DNA of 64,000 bases from Parasutterella secunda (GCF_016901835.1 NZ_JACJKX010000006.1:36576-100575); one strand, 5' to 3'. Positions 26,473-33,748 are shown, counted from the first letter of the stretch. Numbers and translations: made by a program. The notes: generated from the sequence alone by a model not told the origin.

Positions 26473-26793
26473 ATGAGTCGTTCATACAGACGTTCACCCT
26501 TTGTTGGCATTTGCAATGTTGAGTCCGAAGCTTACGACAAACGTCTTTGGCACAAGCGGTTCCGGGGGCGTGAACGCATGAAACTTAAATCCCTTGTCAA
26601 GCTCATGGATCGTTGGGACGGGTACCTCACCACCCATCATAAGGATGTGTCCGATACATGGGGTATGAGCAAGGATGGACGCCGCTACTGGAGGGAGTTG
26701 TCGTACTTCATCTGGTTTAAGCGTCAAAAGAATGAATTTAAATTGAAGGATCCCGAAGCTTTCCGCTACTACCGCAAGTGGCATACGAAATAA
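26473..26793 (+). CDS. Small basic MSRS-family protein, tandem copy 2
   Basis: This 106-residue basic protein opens MSRSYRRSPFVGICNVESEA, then DKRLWHKRFRGRERMKLKSL. Its C-terminal half has WRELSYFIWFKRQKNEFKLKDPEAFRYY. It is closely related to copy 3 and more distantly to copy 1. Its own ribosome-binding site is AAGGA about 7 bp upstream, weaker than that of the preceding mini-ORF. No signal peptide or membrane helix is seen. Function is unknown. Confidence 0.7.
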   Translation: MSRSYRRSPFVGICNVESEAYDKRLWHKRFRGRERMKLKSLVKLMDRWDGYLTTHHKDVSDTWGMSKDGRRYWRELSYFIWFKRQKNEFKLKDPEAFRYYRKWHTK

Positions 26794-26820
26794 CGGGGCA
26801 CTTCAAAACCAAACGATTAC

Positions 26821-26841
26821 AGGAGGTGCGCCATGTCATAA
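26821..26841 (+). other. Mini-ORF 3: strong SD plus ATG-TCA-TAA
   Basis: AGGAGGTG lies 4 bp before ATG TCA TAA. The second codon and the stop differ from the other two copies, yet the ATG-NNN-stop structure is kept. A further ATG ACA TGA (26863-26871) overlaps the start codon of the downstream gene, which could couple termination to initiation there. Confidence 0.6.
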
Positions 26842-26867
26842 GTTCAACTACATGAAGGAAAAATGAC

Positions 26868-27188
26868 ATGAGTCGCTCTTACAGACACTCGCCGTTTTTA
26901 GGCTGGCACGGAGATGTCTCTGAAGCGCCCGATAAGCGCCGTTGGCATAAACGCTTTCGTAGGCGTGAGCGGATGAAGCTTAAGGTTTTACTCAAAGACC
27001 TTGACCGTTGGGATGACTACAACACCACGGTCGTATTGGATGTTTCAATCCGCTGGACGATGAGAAAAGAGGGCAAGCTCTATTGGCCTGACTTAGCCTG
27101 TTTTACCCACTATAAGAGGCAAAAGAATGAACTCAAGCTTACCTCTGCTGAAATGTATGCGTATTGCCGTAAGTGGTATTCGAAATAA
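26868..27188 (+). CDS. Small basic MSRS-family protein, tandem copy 3
   Basis: This 106-residue basic protein opens MSRSYRHSPFLGWHGDVSEA and has DKRRWHKRFRRRERMKLKVL, followed by LYWPDLACFTHYKRQKNELKL. It is equal in length to the other two copies, which shows that the tandem duplication is whole-gene and under length constraint. GAAGGA lies about 10 bp before the ATG. It is the last gene of the cluster; the AT-rich palindrome array begins 290 bp later. Confidence 0.7.
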   Translation: MSRSYRHSPFLGWHGDVSEAPDKRRWHKRFRRRERMKLKVLLKDLDRWDDYNTTVVLDVSIRWTMRKEGKLYWPDLACFTHYKRQKNELKLTSAEMYAYCRKWYSK

Positions 27189-27477
27189 CAAAACTCTTTT
27201 GAACAGTAGTCTTTTCTAAAAACTTAAGAAAAGAAAGAACTTTCGAGGTTGGGTTAAAAGTCTTTGGACACAGAAAAAAGATAAAGACCAACCAAAAATC
27301 GTTTTTAATTCATTGACGAATAACCCAACTAATCCTCACTTATCTTCCACAGAATTTTCTGTGTAGGAAACTATTTTTGTTAGTTCATTACGAATAACTT
27401 CACTAGTATCACTTTATCCAAGCCGTACTGACTTTGAAATGTTTTTTTTGGAACTAAAAACTCGAAATTTTATTTTT

Positions 27478-27819
27478 ATTACCAATATATTGGTAATATG
27501 AATTCGATTTTAATTTTGTTCAAAAAAAAACTTAAATTTTTCTTTTATTACCAATATTGGTAATGTAAATTCAATTTTGAGTTTATTCAAAAGAAAAAGC
27601 TTTAATTCTTCTTTTATTACCAATATTGGTAATATAAATTCAATTTTGATTTTGTTGATTAATGCTTGATTTTTTCCTTCAGAAGAAAAACCTAAAAAAA
27701 ATTTTTTATTACCTATATGGGAATTTCTGATGGTAATTTAGATTTTTGAAAGAATTACTGAAAAACACCCTTAAAATTTAAAATTCGATTTATATTACCA
27801 ATAAGATAAGAAGGGTAAT
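27478..27819. repeat. 69-bp tandem repeats with a palindromic core
   Basis: ATTACCAATATTGGTAAT (or ATTACCAATATATTGGTAAT in the first copy) occurs at 27478, 27547 and 27616, an exact 69-bp period. The spacers share AAATTCAATTTTG and a T-rich run. Two decayed half-matching copies follow at about 27708 and 27794. The array is AT-rich and contains no ORF. The regular spacing of perfect dyads resembles iterons, a partition site or an operator array. The flanks 27189-27477 and 27820-28167 show nothing else. Confidence 0.75.
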
Positions 27820-28167
27820 ATTTTTTGAATTTTAGGAAAATGACATCACTCAAAAAGAGAATTTTTTAGCTTGTTGTCAAACGACTTTTTTTAGTTTCTC
27901 CACAAACAGCCTTACCACATTCTTGTTACATCTTACCCATCATCACAATCAGCGCCTAAACGCATTAAAACGAGCTGTAGTCCACTTTAAGCGACGTGGA
28001 AATATCTACCCTTATTTCGACAGTAAAAAACTCCCTTTCCGCCCCTTACACAATTGAGACTTGAACACAGAAGCAATATCTTTGAAGCTAATGACACGAT
28101 GGTTAGAAATTCGCGCGAAAAGAATTACACCGAAAGCCGAAAGGGTCCCCGCAAGGGGGGTGAAATA

Positions 28168-28260
28168 GACAAAGCCCAGTGCTGCAACACCGGGCTTAGT
28201 CCTTCAACATGAGGTGATGCCATGCACAATATGCTCTCCTCGTGCTCGTTGATTATCGCA
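28168..28260 (+). repeat. Hairpin/short-peptide module, copy 1
   Basis: About 93 bp are repeated at 28360. Each copy has a hairpin AAGCCC...GGGCTT-type, the conserved string CCTTCAACATGAGGTGATG and then CTCGTGCTCGTTGATTATCG. On the minus strand the hairpin is followed by T-rich sequence, so it could terminate transcripts coming from the integrase gene. Confidence 0.7.
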
Positions 28261-28269
28261 TATTTTTGA
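28222..28269 (+). CDS. Possible 15-residue peptide in module copy 1
   Basis: GAGGTGAT, a good ribosome-binding site, lies 3 bp before an ATG opening MHNMLSSCSLIIAYF and then a stop. It shares the segment SCSLIIA with the longer peptide of copy 2. Whether it is made is unknown. Confidence 0.25.
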   Translation: MHNMLSSCSLIIAYF

Positions 28270-28359
28270 CCATCACTTCTCGTTTAATTTTCGTGCCTAA
28301 TTGTCATTCGAAGCACCCGATAATAAGTTCCCTCAAGCACCAACAATAGGAGCGAAAAT

Positions 28360-28451
28360 GACAAAGCCCAGCGCGCGAACACCGAGCCTAGTCCTTCAAC
28401 ATGAGGTGATGTATGTTCAATGATCTTACCTCGTGCTCGTTGATTATCGCA
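28360..28451 (+). repeat. Hairpin/short-peptide module, copy 2
   Basis: This is the second copy of the module at 28168, conserved in the CCTTCAACATGAGGTGATG and CTCGTGCTCGTTGATTATCG blocks but with a changed hairpin loop. It lies about 170 bp beyond the integrase stop. Confidence 0.7.
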
Positions 28452-28541
28452 CACTTTGACGTGAGTGTCACGGGCGATATCAGGCTTGACCTGATGCTCG
28501 CAAGCTTCGTCTTGTATGTGGTAATCCGCACGAAACCGTAA
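28413..28541 (+). CDS. Possible 42-residue peptide in module copy 2
   Basis: GAGGTGAT precedes ATG 28413, which opens MFNDLTSCSLIIAHFDVSV. The frame runs 42 residues and has a hydrophobic stretch LMLASFVLYVVI before a basic end, RTKP. Short hydrophobic peptides with structured leaders recall type I toxins, but no known family matches. The reverse strand of the leader carries a terminator-like hairpin, which could end an antisense RNA. Confidence 0.35.
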   Translation: MFNDLTSCSLIIAHFDVSVTGDIRLDLMLASFVLYVVIRTKP

Positions 28542-28624
28542 CAGGTGGGGCCGAGTTTCACAAGTGTTTACCCTGTATGTTCCTACGTGGCACGTTTCAC
28601 GAGGAAATTTCATTTTTATGACAG

Positions 28625-30049
28625 TCAATATCCAGCAACGGACTGAGCAAAACGCGCCAGTACAGTCGGATCGACTTTTGAAAAACAAAACTTTGCCCAC
28701 GCGTCCATCATGGGCCTACGTGTTTTTAAAAGAGCCTCCCTCTGATAGGCTTCCTGTACCTTATTTCCAATATGTGCCAATGCCTTATTAACATCGATTA
28801 AAGAAAAGCCTCGAGATAAGCACCAGTCTTCAAATGTCGAACGAAAACCGTGAGGGGTAATAATTCGGCCGGGCTGATCTGGGTCATGATACCCAATTCC
28901 CCCACGTTGGAGGGATTCCCGGTGCATCTGTTTCAAAAGAAGCCGAAGACAATGAGAGCAATGTGCACGCGTCAGATCATCGTATTTAGGAACAACAAAG
29001 TCGATCGGAGCCAAATTAATTCCGCGACGTTCCTTCCAAAACTTTTTAATGAGTTTAAGGACAATGATAGTTTCCTCTGCCAAAGGAATTTTTAGAGGCT
29101 GAGCATATTGGTTTCTTATGATTGTTACCTTTAAACAATTGGGCGGAATTGTCCAAATCTTGTCCTCAAAGTTGACATTTGACCAGGTAGAAAACCACAT
29201 TCTGCCCTCCCCAATAATCGCTCTATCAAATGCCAAAAAACCTCCTGCTCGTTGAGCTGTTAATAGTTGAAGCAAAAGTGCTAACGAACTTACATAGTCC
29301 CTTTCTTTCTCAATATTTAACCGCAGAAAAATATCTTCCACTAGCTCTGGAATCCGATCATAACCAAGCCTCGCGTAATGTCTTTCAATGTTTGAACACG
29401 GTGGTAGCGCCCGATTAACTAAAAACCAATCAATCTGCATGAGATCAACATCTACCTTGCCTGAAAACACTAGCCATTGAACGAGTTTAGAAAGTACTGC
29501 CTTCGTCTTTGATCGAGTTGTCTCACTGGCAGTAATTGGTGACAACACTGCGATAACGTGAGAAGTTTTAATCATAGATATAGGCAGATTTCCAATGACT
29601 GGCCTTATAAATTTTGCGTATTGATAACGCATCCTTTCTACACTTTTGTACGGATCTTTATTGCTTCGCCTTTCACATAGTGACTTATATCTGTATTGGA
29701 AATACTCTTCAATCACATCATCTATCAGTAATTGAGTCTCCAATGAGGACTGGACAGAAGAGGTTTGTTTTCGCGGGTTAACTACTACTTTGCATTCTCT
29801 TGCCTTTTCTACGGCTTCTTTTAAGCTAACTTTTGGGTACTTCCCTAATGTACGATGAGTGCGACATTTGTTGCGCTCGAAAAGTAAATCCCAAGCATGA
29901 GTTGCATGATTAATTCTCAAGCCAGGCTCAATGGCGATACCTAAACTTTTTTCCGCCCAAGAACCCTGCAAATATTGTTTCAATTGAGTTTCATTTGCAA
30001 TCCGTTCTATGCGTCGACCTTTTGAATCTTGGAAATGCTTTTTTGGCAT
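28625..30049 (-). CDS. Tyrosine-type site-specific integrase of the island
   Basis: This 474-residue tyrosine recombinase has an N-terminal arm-binding domain (about 1-90, with RTHRTLGKYPKVSLKEAVEKA). A core-binding domain follows (about 105-215), then the catalytic domain. Catalytic residues are visible: Arg267 in TAQRAGGF, His400 and Arg403 in HGFRSTF, His426 in ALAHIG, and Tyr435 in EAYQRE. The set is complete, so it may be active. The gene starts 230 bp from the 3' end of tRNA-Thr, the usual place for an integrase using that tRNA as its target. It probably catalyses recombination between the repeats at 30279 and 6769. Confidence 0.92.
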   Translation of the reverse strand: MPKKHFQDSKGRRIERIANETQLKQYLQGSWAEKSLGIAIEPGLRINHATHAWDLLFERNKCRTHRTLGKYPKVSLKEAVEKARECKVVVNPRKQTSSVQSSLETQLLIDDVIEEYFQYRYKSLCERRSNKDPYKSVERMRYQYAKFIRPVIGNLPISMIKTSHVIAVLSPITASETTRSKTKAVLSKLVQWLVFSGKVDVDLMQIDWFLVNRALPPCSNIERHYARLGYDRIPELVEDIFLRLNIEKERDYVSSLALLLQLLTAQRAGGFLAFDRAIIGEGRMWFSTWSNVNFEDKIWTIPPNCLKVTIIRNQYAQPLKIPLAEETIIVLKLIKKFWKERRGINLAPIDFVVPKYDDLTRAHCSHCLRLLLKQMHRESLQRGGIGYHDPDQPGRIITPHGFRSTFEDWCLSRGFSLIDVNKALAHIGNKVQEAYQREALLKTRRPMMDAWAKFCFSKVDPTVLARFAQSVAGY

Positions 30050-30098
30050 ATTTTGTTCTACTGAATTTGTAACAATTTGAAGAATTATGCCGTTCCAT

Positions 30099-30129
30099 TG
30101 TGTAGTTCATTGTGTAGGTCGTTGTGTAG
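30099..30129 (+). promoter_or_regulatory. Three TGTGTAG iterons 12 bp apart, candidate arm sites (right)
   Basis: TGTGTAG lies at 30099, 30111 and 30123, each preceded by T, with an exact 12-bp period. They lie between the integrase start and the tRNA-derived repeat, where integrase arm sites or the integrase promoter would be. Two more copies lie near repeat B at the other end. Confidence 0.5.
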
Positions 30130-30240
30130 TTTTTGAGTAAATGTAACTTTATAGCCAGCAAGTCCAAGCGAGTCCAAGAACGTCGAACAACTTTTTACAA
30201 CTATTTGATATTAAAAGATTTTTTAAAGATTCAGATGTCA

Positions 30241-30271
30241 AAAAAAATCGCCAGCTTTTCCAAGCTAGCGA
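30241..30271 (-). terminator. Terminator after tRNA-Thr
   Basis: On the minus strand TCGCTAGCTT pairs with AAGCTGGCGA (one wobble) around a four-base loop, followed by eight T. It ends the sspAB-tRNA-Thr transcript and lies just inside the island, so it was carried in by the element. Confidence 0.85.
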
Positions 30272-30278
30272 CTGATTT

Positions 30279-30295
30279 TGGTGCCCGTTGACTGA
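30279..30295 (+). repeat. att-like direct repeat C (3' end of tRNA-Thr)
   Basis: TGGTGCCCGTTGACTGA, the complement of the tRNA 3' end, matches repeats A and B. It is the right boundary of the accessory region; the intact tRNA lies on the chromosome side. Confidence 0.75.
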
Positions 30296-30354
30296 CTCGA
30301 ACAGACGACCTACCGCTTACAAGGCGGTTGCTCTACCAACTGAGCTAAACGGGC
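30279..30354 (-). tRNA. tRNA-Thr (anticodon TGT)
   Basis: A 76-base tRNA including an encoded CCA. The acceptor stem GCCCGTT pairs with AACGGGC. The D arm is GCTCAGTTGGTAGAGC, the anticodon loop CTTGTAA gives TGT (reads ACA), and the T arm carries TTCGAGT. It lies 13 bp after sspB on the same strand and is probably cut from that transcript. Its last 17 bases are the attachment-site repeat. Confidence 0.95.
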
Positions 30355-30367
30355 ATCAAAGGAGTCG

Positions 30368-30748
30368 TCATTTTACACGAGAAAAGACCGGTTTGGGAGG
30401 GGTAGAGCGAATTTCCTCTTCTTCAGGCTCATCGCTATTGGGACTAAACATCATGCCCTTATTAGGTTCTTCTTGCGGAAACATCCCTGCAATATTGCGA
30501 TAAGGCACCCGGCAACGCAGCGCCCTCTCTCCAAAACGAGCTTCAAAACTGATTTCTCGGTCATCAAAAGTAAGGTTATGTGTCGCTTCGGTCGAAATAT
30601 CAAAAATAATCTGACCGTCCTCCACGAATTCCTCTGGGACGACACAATTGTCGTTGACTTTCACCAACACATACGGAGTCAGTCCAACATCTGTACACCA
30701 GTTCCAAATGGCCTGAACCAAATACGATTTAATGGAAGGTCTCGACAT
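30368..30748 (-). CDS. sspB: ClpXP protease specificity-enhancing factor SspB
   Basis: SspB tethers ssrA-tagged proteins from stalled ribosomes to ClpXP. The 126 residues show the substrate-binding domain (SIKSYLVQAIWNWCTDVGLTP, then NLTFDDREISFEARFGE and VPYRNIAGMF). An acidic flexible linker (EPEEEEI) and a basic/hydrophobic tail (PPKPVFSRVK) follow, the latter being the ClpX-docking peptide. It follows sspA by 22 bp in the usual sspAB operon. Confidence 0.95.
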   Translation of the reverse strand: MSRPSIKSYLVQAIWNWCTDVGLTPYVLVKVNDNCVVPEEFVEDGQIIFDISTEATHNLTFDDREISFEARFGERALRCRVPYRNIAGMFPQEEPNKGMMFSPNSDEPEEEEIRSTPPKPVFSRVK

Positions 30749-30770
30749 ATATAACCACTCGTAGCAGAAA

Positions 30771-31373
30771 TTAACGACGCATCACCTTTTCAGAAGGCGT
30801 CATGGAATCAATGAAAGATTGACGAGAGAAAAGTCGCTCAGCGTACTTATGCAAGGGAGCAGCTGATTTGGGCAATTCGATGCCGTAAACACCGAGACGC
30901 CAAAGCAACGGAGCCATCACCACGTCGAGCATCGTGAATTCTTCGCCGAAAATATATTTATTTTTGGTAAAAATCGGAGCCATTGCCGTTAATTGATCTC
31001 GGATATTGGTCCGGGCGATTTCCTTAGCGGTTTCGTCAGCCTGACGGGATTCAAGCGTTTTGACGTGCGTGAAGAGCTCTCGCTCAAAATTGAACATAAA
31101 CAGACGAACCCGTGCGCGCAAAACGGGCTCCGCCGGCATCAGTTGCGGATGCGGAAAACGTTCATCCAAATATTCGCAAATGATGTTAGCTTCATAGAGA
31201 AAGAATTCCCGTTCGACTAACACCGGCACTTCTCCGTACGGATTCATCGTGAGAATATCAGCCGGAATATTGTTTACGTCCACATCTCGTACTTCAAAAT
31301 CCATTCCCTTTTCATACAAAAGGAAACGACAACGGTGAGAAAACGGACAAGTCGTACCAGAATATAAAATCAT
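30771..31373 (-). CDS. sspA: Stringent starvation protein A
   Basis: SspA is a glutathione-S-transferase-fold protein that binds RNA polymerase in stationary phase. The 200 residues open MILYSGTTCPFSHRCRF, a thioredoxin-like GST N-domain. They retain the surface motif PHPQLMP that in E. coli SspA contacts polymerase. AAGGAG lies upstream of the ATG. It is the first gene of the sspAB-tRNA-Thr unit. In most related genomes petABC precedes it; here it is preceded by 140 bp with no gene and then nif3. Confidence 0.92.
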   Translation of the reverse strand: MILYSGTTCPFSHRCRFLLYEKGMDFEVRDVDVNNIPADILTMNPYGEVPVLVEREFFLYEANIICEYLDERFPHPQLMPAEPVLRARVRLFMFNFERELFTHVKTLESRQADETAKEIARTNIRDQLTAMAPIFTKNKYIFGEEFTMLDVVMAPLLWRLGVYGIELPKSAAPLHKYAERLFSRQSFIDSMTPSEKVMRR

Positions 31374-31513
31374 CTCTTCTTACTCCTTGAGGCGCAACAT
31401 TTTTCAAATGAGCAGAAATACACGCTACCTTATAGACGCACCATAGATTAATTTTAAAAGTTTCGACTGAAATTCGCCATTAATTCAACAAATATTTCTT
31501 TTAAATCAATCTG

Positions 31514-32257
31514 TTAAATCGGATTATCATCATCAACAAAAACGCACTCCAGAGCTAAATTTTCTTTGATCCATATCCCGAGTGCCTGAATGCCCAAACG
31601 CTCAGTGGCGTGATGTCCGCAAACTAAAAAAGGAACGCCACTTTCCCGAGCCATATGAGTGGTACGCTCGGTCGCTTCTCCGCTGATGTAAGTCTGAGCC
31701 CCCATGGCAATGGCTGATTCGAAGAAATCTTCTGCTGCACCCGAGCACCATGCCAAACGAGAGACAATAAGTGATTCATCACCCAAAACCAAAGCTTGGC
31801 GATTAAGCGCCCGACTTAAAAAGTTTGCCAAATCTCTGACGGAGCGCGGTTCAATGGTTCCGCTCCAGACAAAGCTCCCCTCCTGTCCGCCGCAAACGTT
31901 TGTTGCCTTTAACAGTTTCGCCATTTGAGCATTATTGCCAAGCGTTTCATGAGCATCCAAGGGCAAGTGATAGGCTATAAGATTCATATCAGTAGACAGA
32001 ATCGATTTAAGTCGTTTGTATTTTGTACCGGTCACAGTCGGGTTTTCGTTTTTCCAAAACCACCCGTGGTGCACAAGCAATGCGTCTGCCTGTAATTCGA
32101 TCGCTCGATCAATCACATTTTGTGTCGCCGACACCGCCGTAACAATACGTCTGATTTCTGTCTTCCCCTGAACCTGCAAACCGTTTGGGGCATAATCTTT
32201 GAAGAATTCAGGATGCAAAAGGTTATTGAGTTGCCCAATCAGTTCTGATCTATGCAT
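31514..32257 (-). CDS. Nif3-like dinuclear metal protein (YbgI/DUF34)
   Basis: This 247-residue member of the Nif3/YbgI family forms hexameric rings with a two-metal site. Metal ligands are visible in ADALLVHHGWFW, in YHLPLDAH and, at the end, in VCGHHATERLG. The cellular substrate remains uncertain in the family; a GTP cyclohydrolase I type 2 label is often attached without proof. It follows tatC on the same strand. Confidence 0.9.
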   Translation of the reverse strand: MHRSELIGQLNNLLHPEFFKDYAPNGLQVQGKTEIRRIVTAVSATQNVIDRAIELQADALLVHHGWFWKNENPTVTGTKYKRLKSILSTDMNLIAYHLPLDAHETLGNNAQMAKLLKATNVCGGQEGSFVWSGTIEPRSVRDLANFLSRALNRQALVLGDESLIVSRLAWCSGAAEDFFESAIAMGAQTYISGEATERTTHMARESGVPFLVCGHHATERLGIQALGIWIKENLALECVFVDDDNPI

Positions 32258-32285
32258 AAAAACCTCTCAACCTAAAAGAGAAAAA

Positions 32286-33071
32286 CTAAGACTGAGTGTC
32301 GGGATTTTCGTCTTTTTTACCAAACAACTTCACGCACCAAAGACCTACCTGATAGAGTACAACCAAAGGCACAGCCAACAGGCACTGACTCATCACGTCG
32401 GGCGGCGTCACGATTGCCGCCACCACAAAGGCGCCGACAATGACATAAGGTCTGACTTTCGTCAATCCGTGATAGCTTGCCACTCCCATGCGGTTTAACA
32501 CCATGACAACAATCGGTACTTCAAAAGTTGCCCCAAAAGCAAAGAACATGGTGATCACAAAGCTGAAATAGGCATCAATATCCGGAGCAAAATTCACGCT
32601 TTCAGGACTAAAGCCTGCAATAAACATGAAAACCATCCGAAAAACAATGAAGTAGCAATAGAGCATCCCCACAGCAAACATCACGATACTGGAGGCAAGA
32701 ATCGGAAATATCAGTCGTTTTTCCCGTTTATAAAGCCCAGGAGCCACAAAAGCCCAAACCTGATAAAGCACATAAGGCAAGGCAACTAAAAACGCCAGAA
32801 ACAGGGTAACCTTCAACGGAACAAAGAAGGGAGCCACCACGCCGGTGGAAAGCATCTTCACCCCTTGAGGCAAGGCCGCCATCAGCGGTTGACTCAAAAA
32901 GTCAAAAATATGTTTCATGAAAGGTGAGAGTACGGCAAATACCACCAATACACTCACGGCCGCTTTCACCAAACGACTTCTGAGCTCGAGCAGATGCGAC
33001 ATCAGAGGCTGCTCGCGATCAACCTCTTCATCTTCCGGACTCTCGTATGTGAGCTTTTTATTTTCACTCAT
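32286..33071 (-). CDS. tatC: Sec-independent translocase TatC
   Basis: TatC is the six-helix receptor that binds twin-arginine signal peptides. The 261 residues contain the N-terminal family signature MSHLLELRSRLVKA and the periplasmic FLSQPL and GVKMLSTGVVAPFF segments. The fourth helix region carries FAFGATFEVPIVVMVLNRMG. Its start lies 9 bp after the tatB stop, completing a tatABC operon. Confidence 0.96.
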   Translation of the reverse strand: MSENKKLTYESPEDEEVDREQPLMSHLLELRSRLVKAAVSVLVVFAVLSPFMKHIFDFLSQPLMAALPQGVKMLSTGVVAPFFVPLKVTLFLAFLVALPYVLYQVWAFVAPGLYKREKRLIFPILASSIVMFAVGMLYCYFIVFRMVFMFIAGFSPESVNFAPDIDAYFSFVITMFFAFGATFEVPIVVMVLNRMGVASYHGLTKVRPYVIVGAFVVAAIVTPPDVMSQCLLAVPLVVLYQVGLWCVKLFGKKDENPDTQS

Positions 33072-33080
33072 CGGTGACTC

Positions 33081-33698
33081 TCATCGATAAATGCGGGGAC
33101 GATTAACCCGCGCCCTCGGAGCATAGCGTCTGTTGTAGCCACCGAGCGTTTTACGAGGCAGGGCCATCTCTCGGCGCAGCTCTTCCAATTCGGCAATGAC
33201 GTCATCAAGCGAGGGACTCGGTTTATAACGACGCGGAACATATTGTGAACGGTAGGCATCGGAACTCGTCGGGTCAGTTTCCCAACTGAATGGGCTCGGA
33301 GAATTCGGGGTTTGAGACGCTACCAAAGTAGATTCCGCCTGATTAAATTGCGTATATGGATCCGGCGTCTCGGTCTTCTGATTATCACGGCTGGTCAAAT
33401 CATCGAGAGCGTGATTCACATCTTTGGCTTCTTGCGTCAATGTTGTCTGAACCTCGGTAACCGATCGGCGAAGTCCCTCGGCCGAGGAAGCAAATTCCTC
33501 ACGCAATTTTTTTATTTCGGACAGCTGTGATTCACGTTCAAATTCGCCGTTAACCTGTGAGATATAGCCCTGTGCTTTAGCAAAAAAGCGCCCCGCTGCC
33601 CGAGCCACCTCAGGCATTTTCTCCGGTCCCAGCACCACAAGTGCCACCACACCGATTACCAGGATTTCTGTAAAGCCTAGATCAAACATGAGCAACAA
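33081..33698 (-). CDS. tatB: Sec-independent translocase TatB
   Basis: This 205-residue TatB opens with the membrane helix MLLMFDLGFTEILVIGVVAL and the hinge GPEKMPEVARAAGRF, followed by an amphipathic helix and a long helical region. The C-terminal half (about 120-205) is a disordered extension rich in Ser, Pro and Arg, longer than in E. coli TatB (171 residues). It partners TatC in substrate recognition. Confidence 0.94.
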   Translation of the reverse strand: MLLMFDLGFTEILVIGVVALVVLGPEKMPEVARAAGRFFAKAQGYISQVNGEFERESQLSEIKKLREEFASSAEGLRRSVTEVQTTLTQEAKDVNHALDDLTSRDNQKTETPDPYTQFNQAESTLVASQTPNSPSPFSWETDPTSSDAYRSQYVPRRYKPSPSLDDVIAELEELRREMALPRKTLGGYNRRYAPRARVNRPRIYR

Positions 33699-33748
33699 AA
33701 AGCGGGCGAAGCATCAAAAGACCTCCGCCCTGCTTGACTCTATAACTT

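Noticed and set aside
27478..27819. Possible CRISPR array
   Set aside because: The units are full 69-bp repeats with conserved spacers and a palindromic core; there are no unique spacers and no cas genes nearby.
28284..28700. 138-codon minus-strand frame after the integrase
   Set aside because: It overlaps the integrase 3' end in another frame and covers the duplicated hairpin module; no domain or ribosome-binding site was seen.
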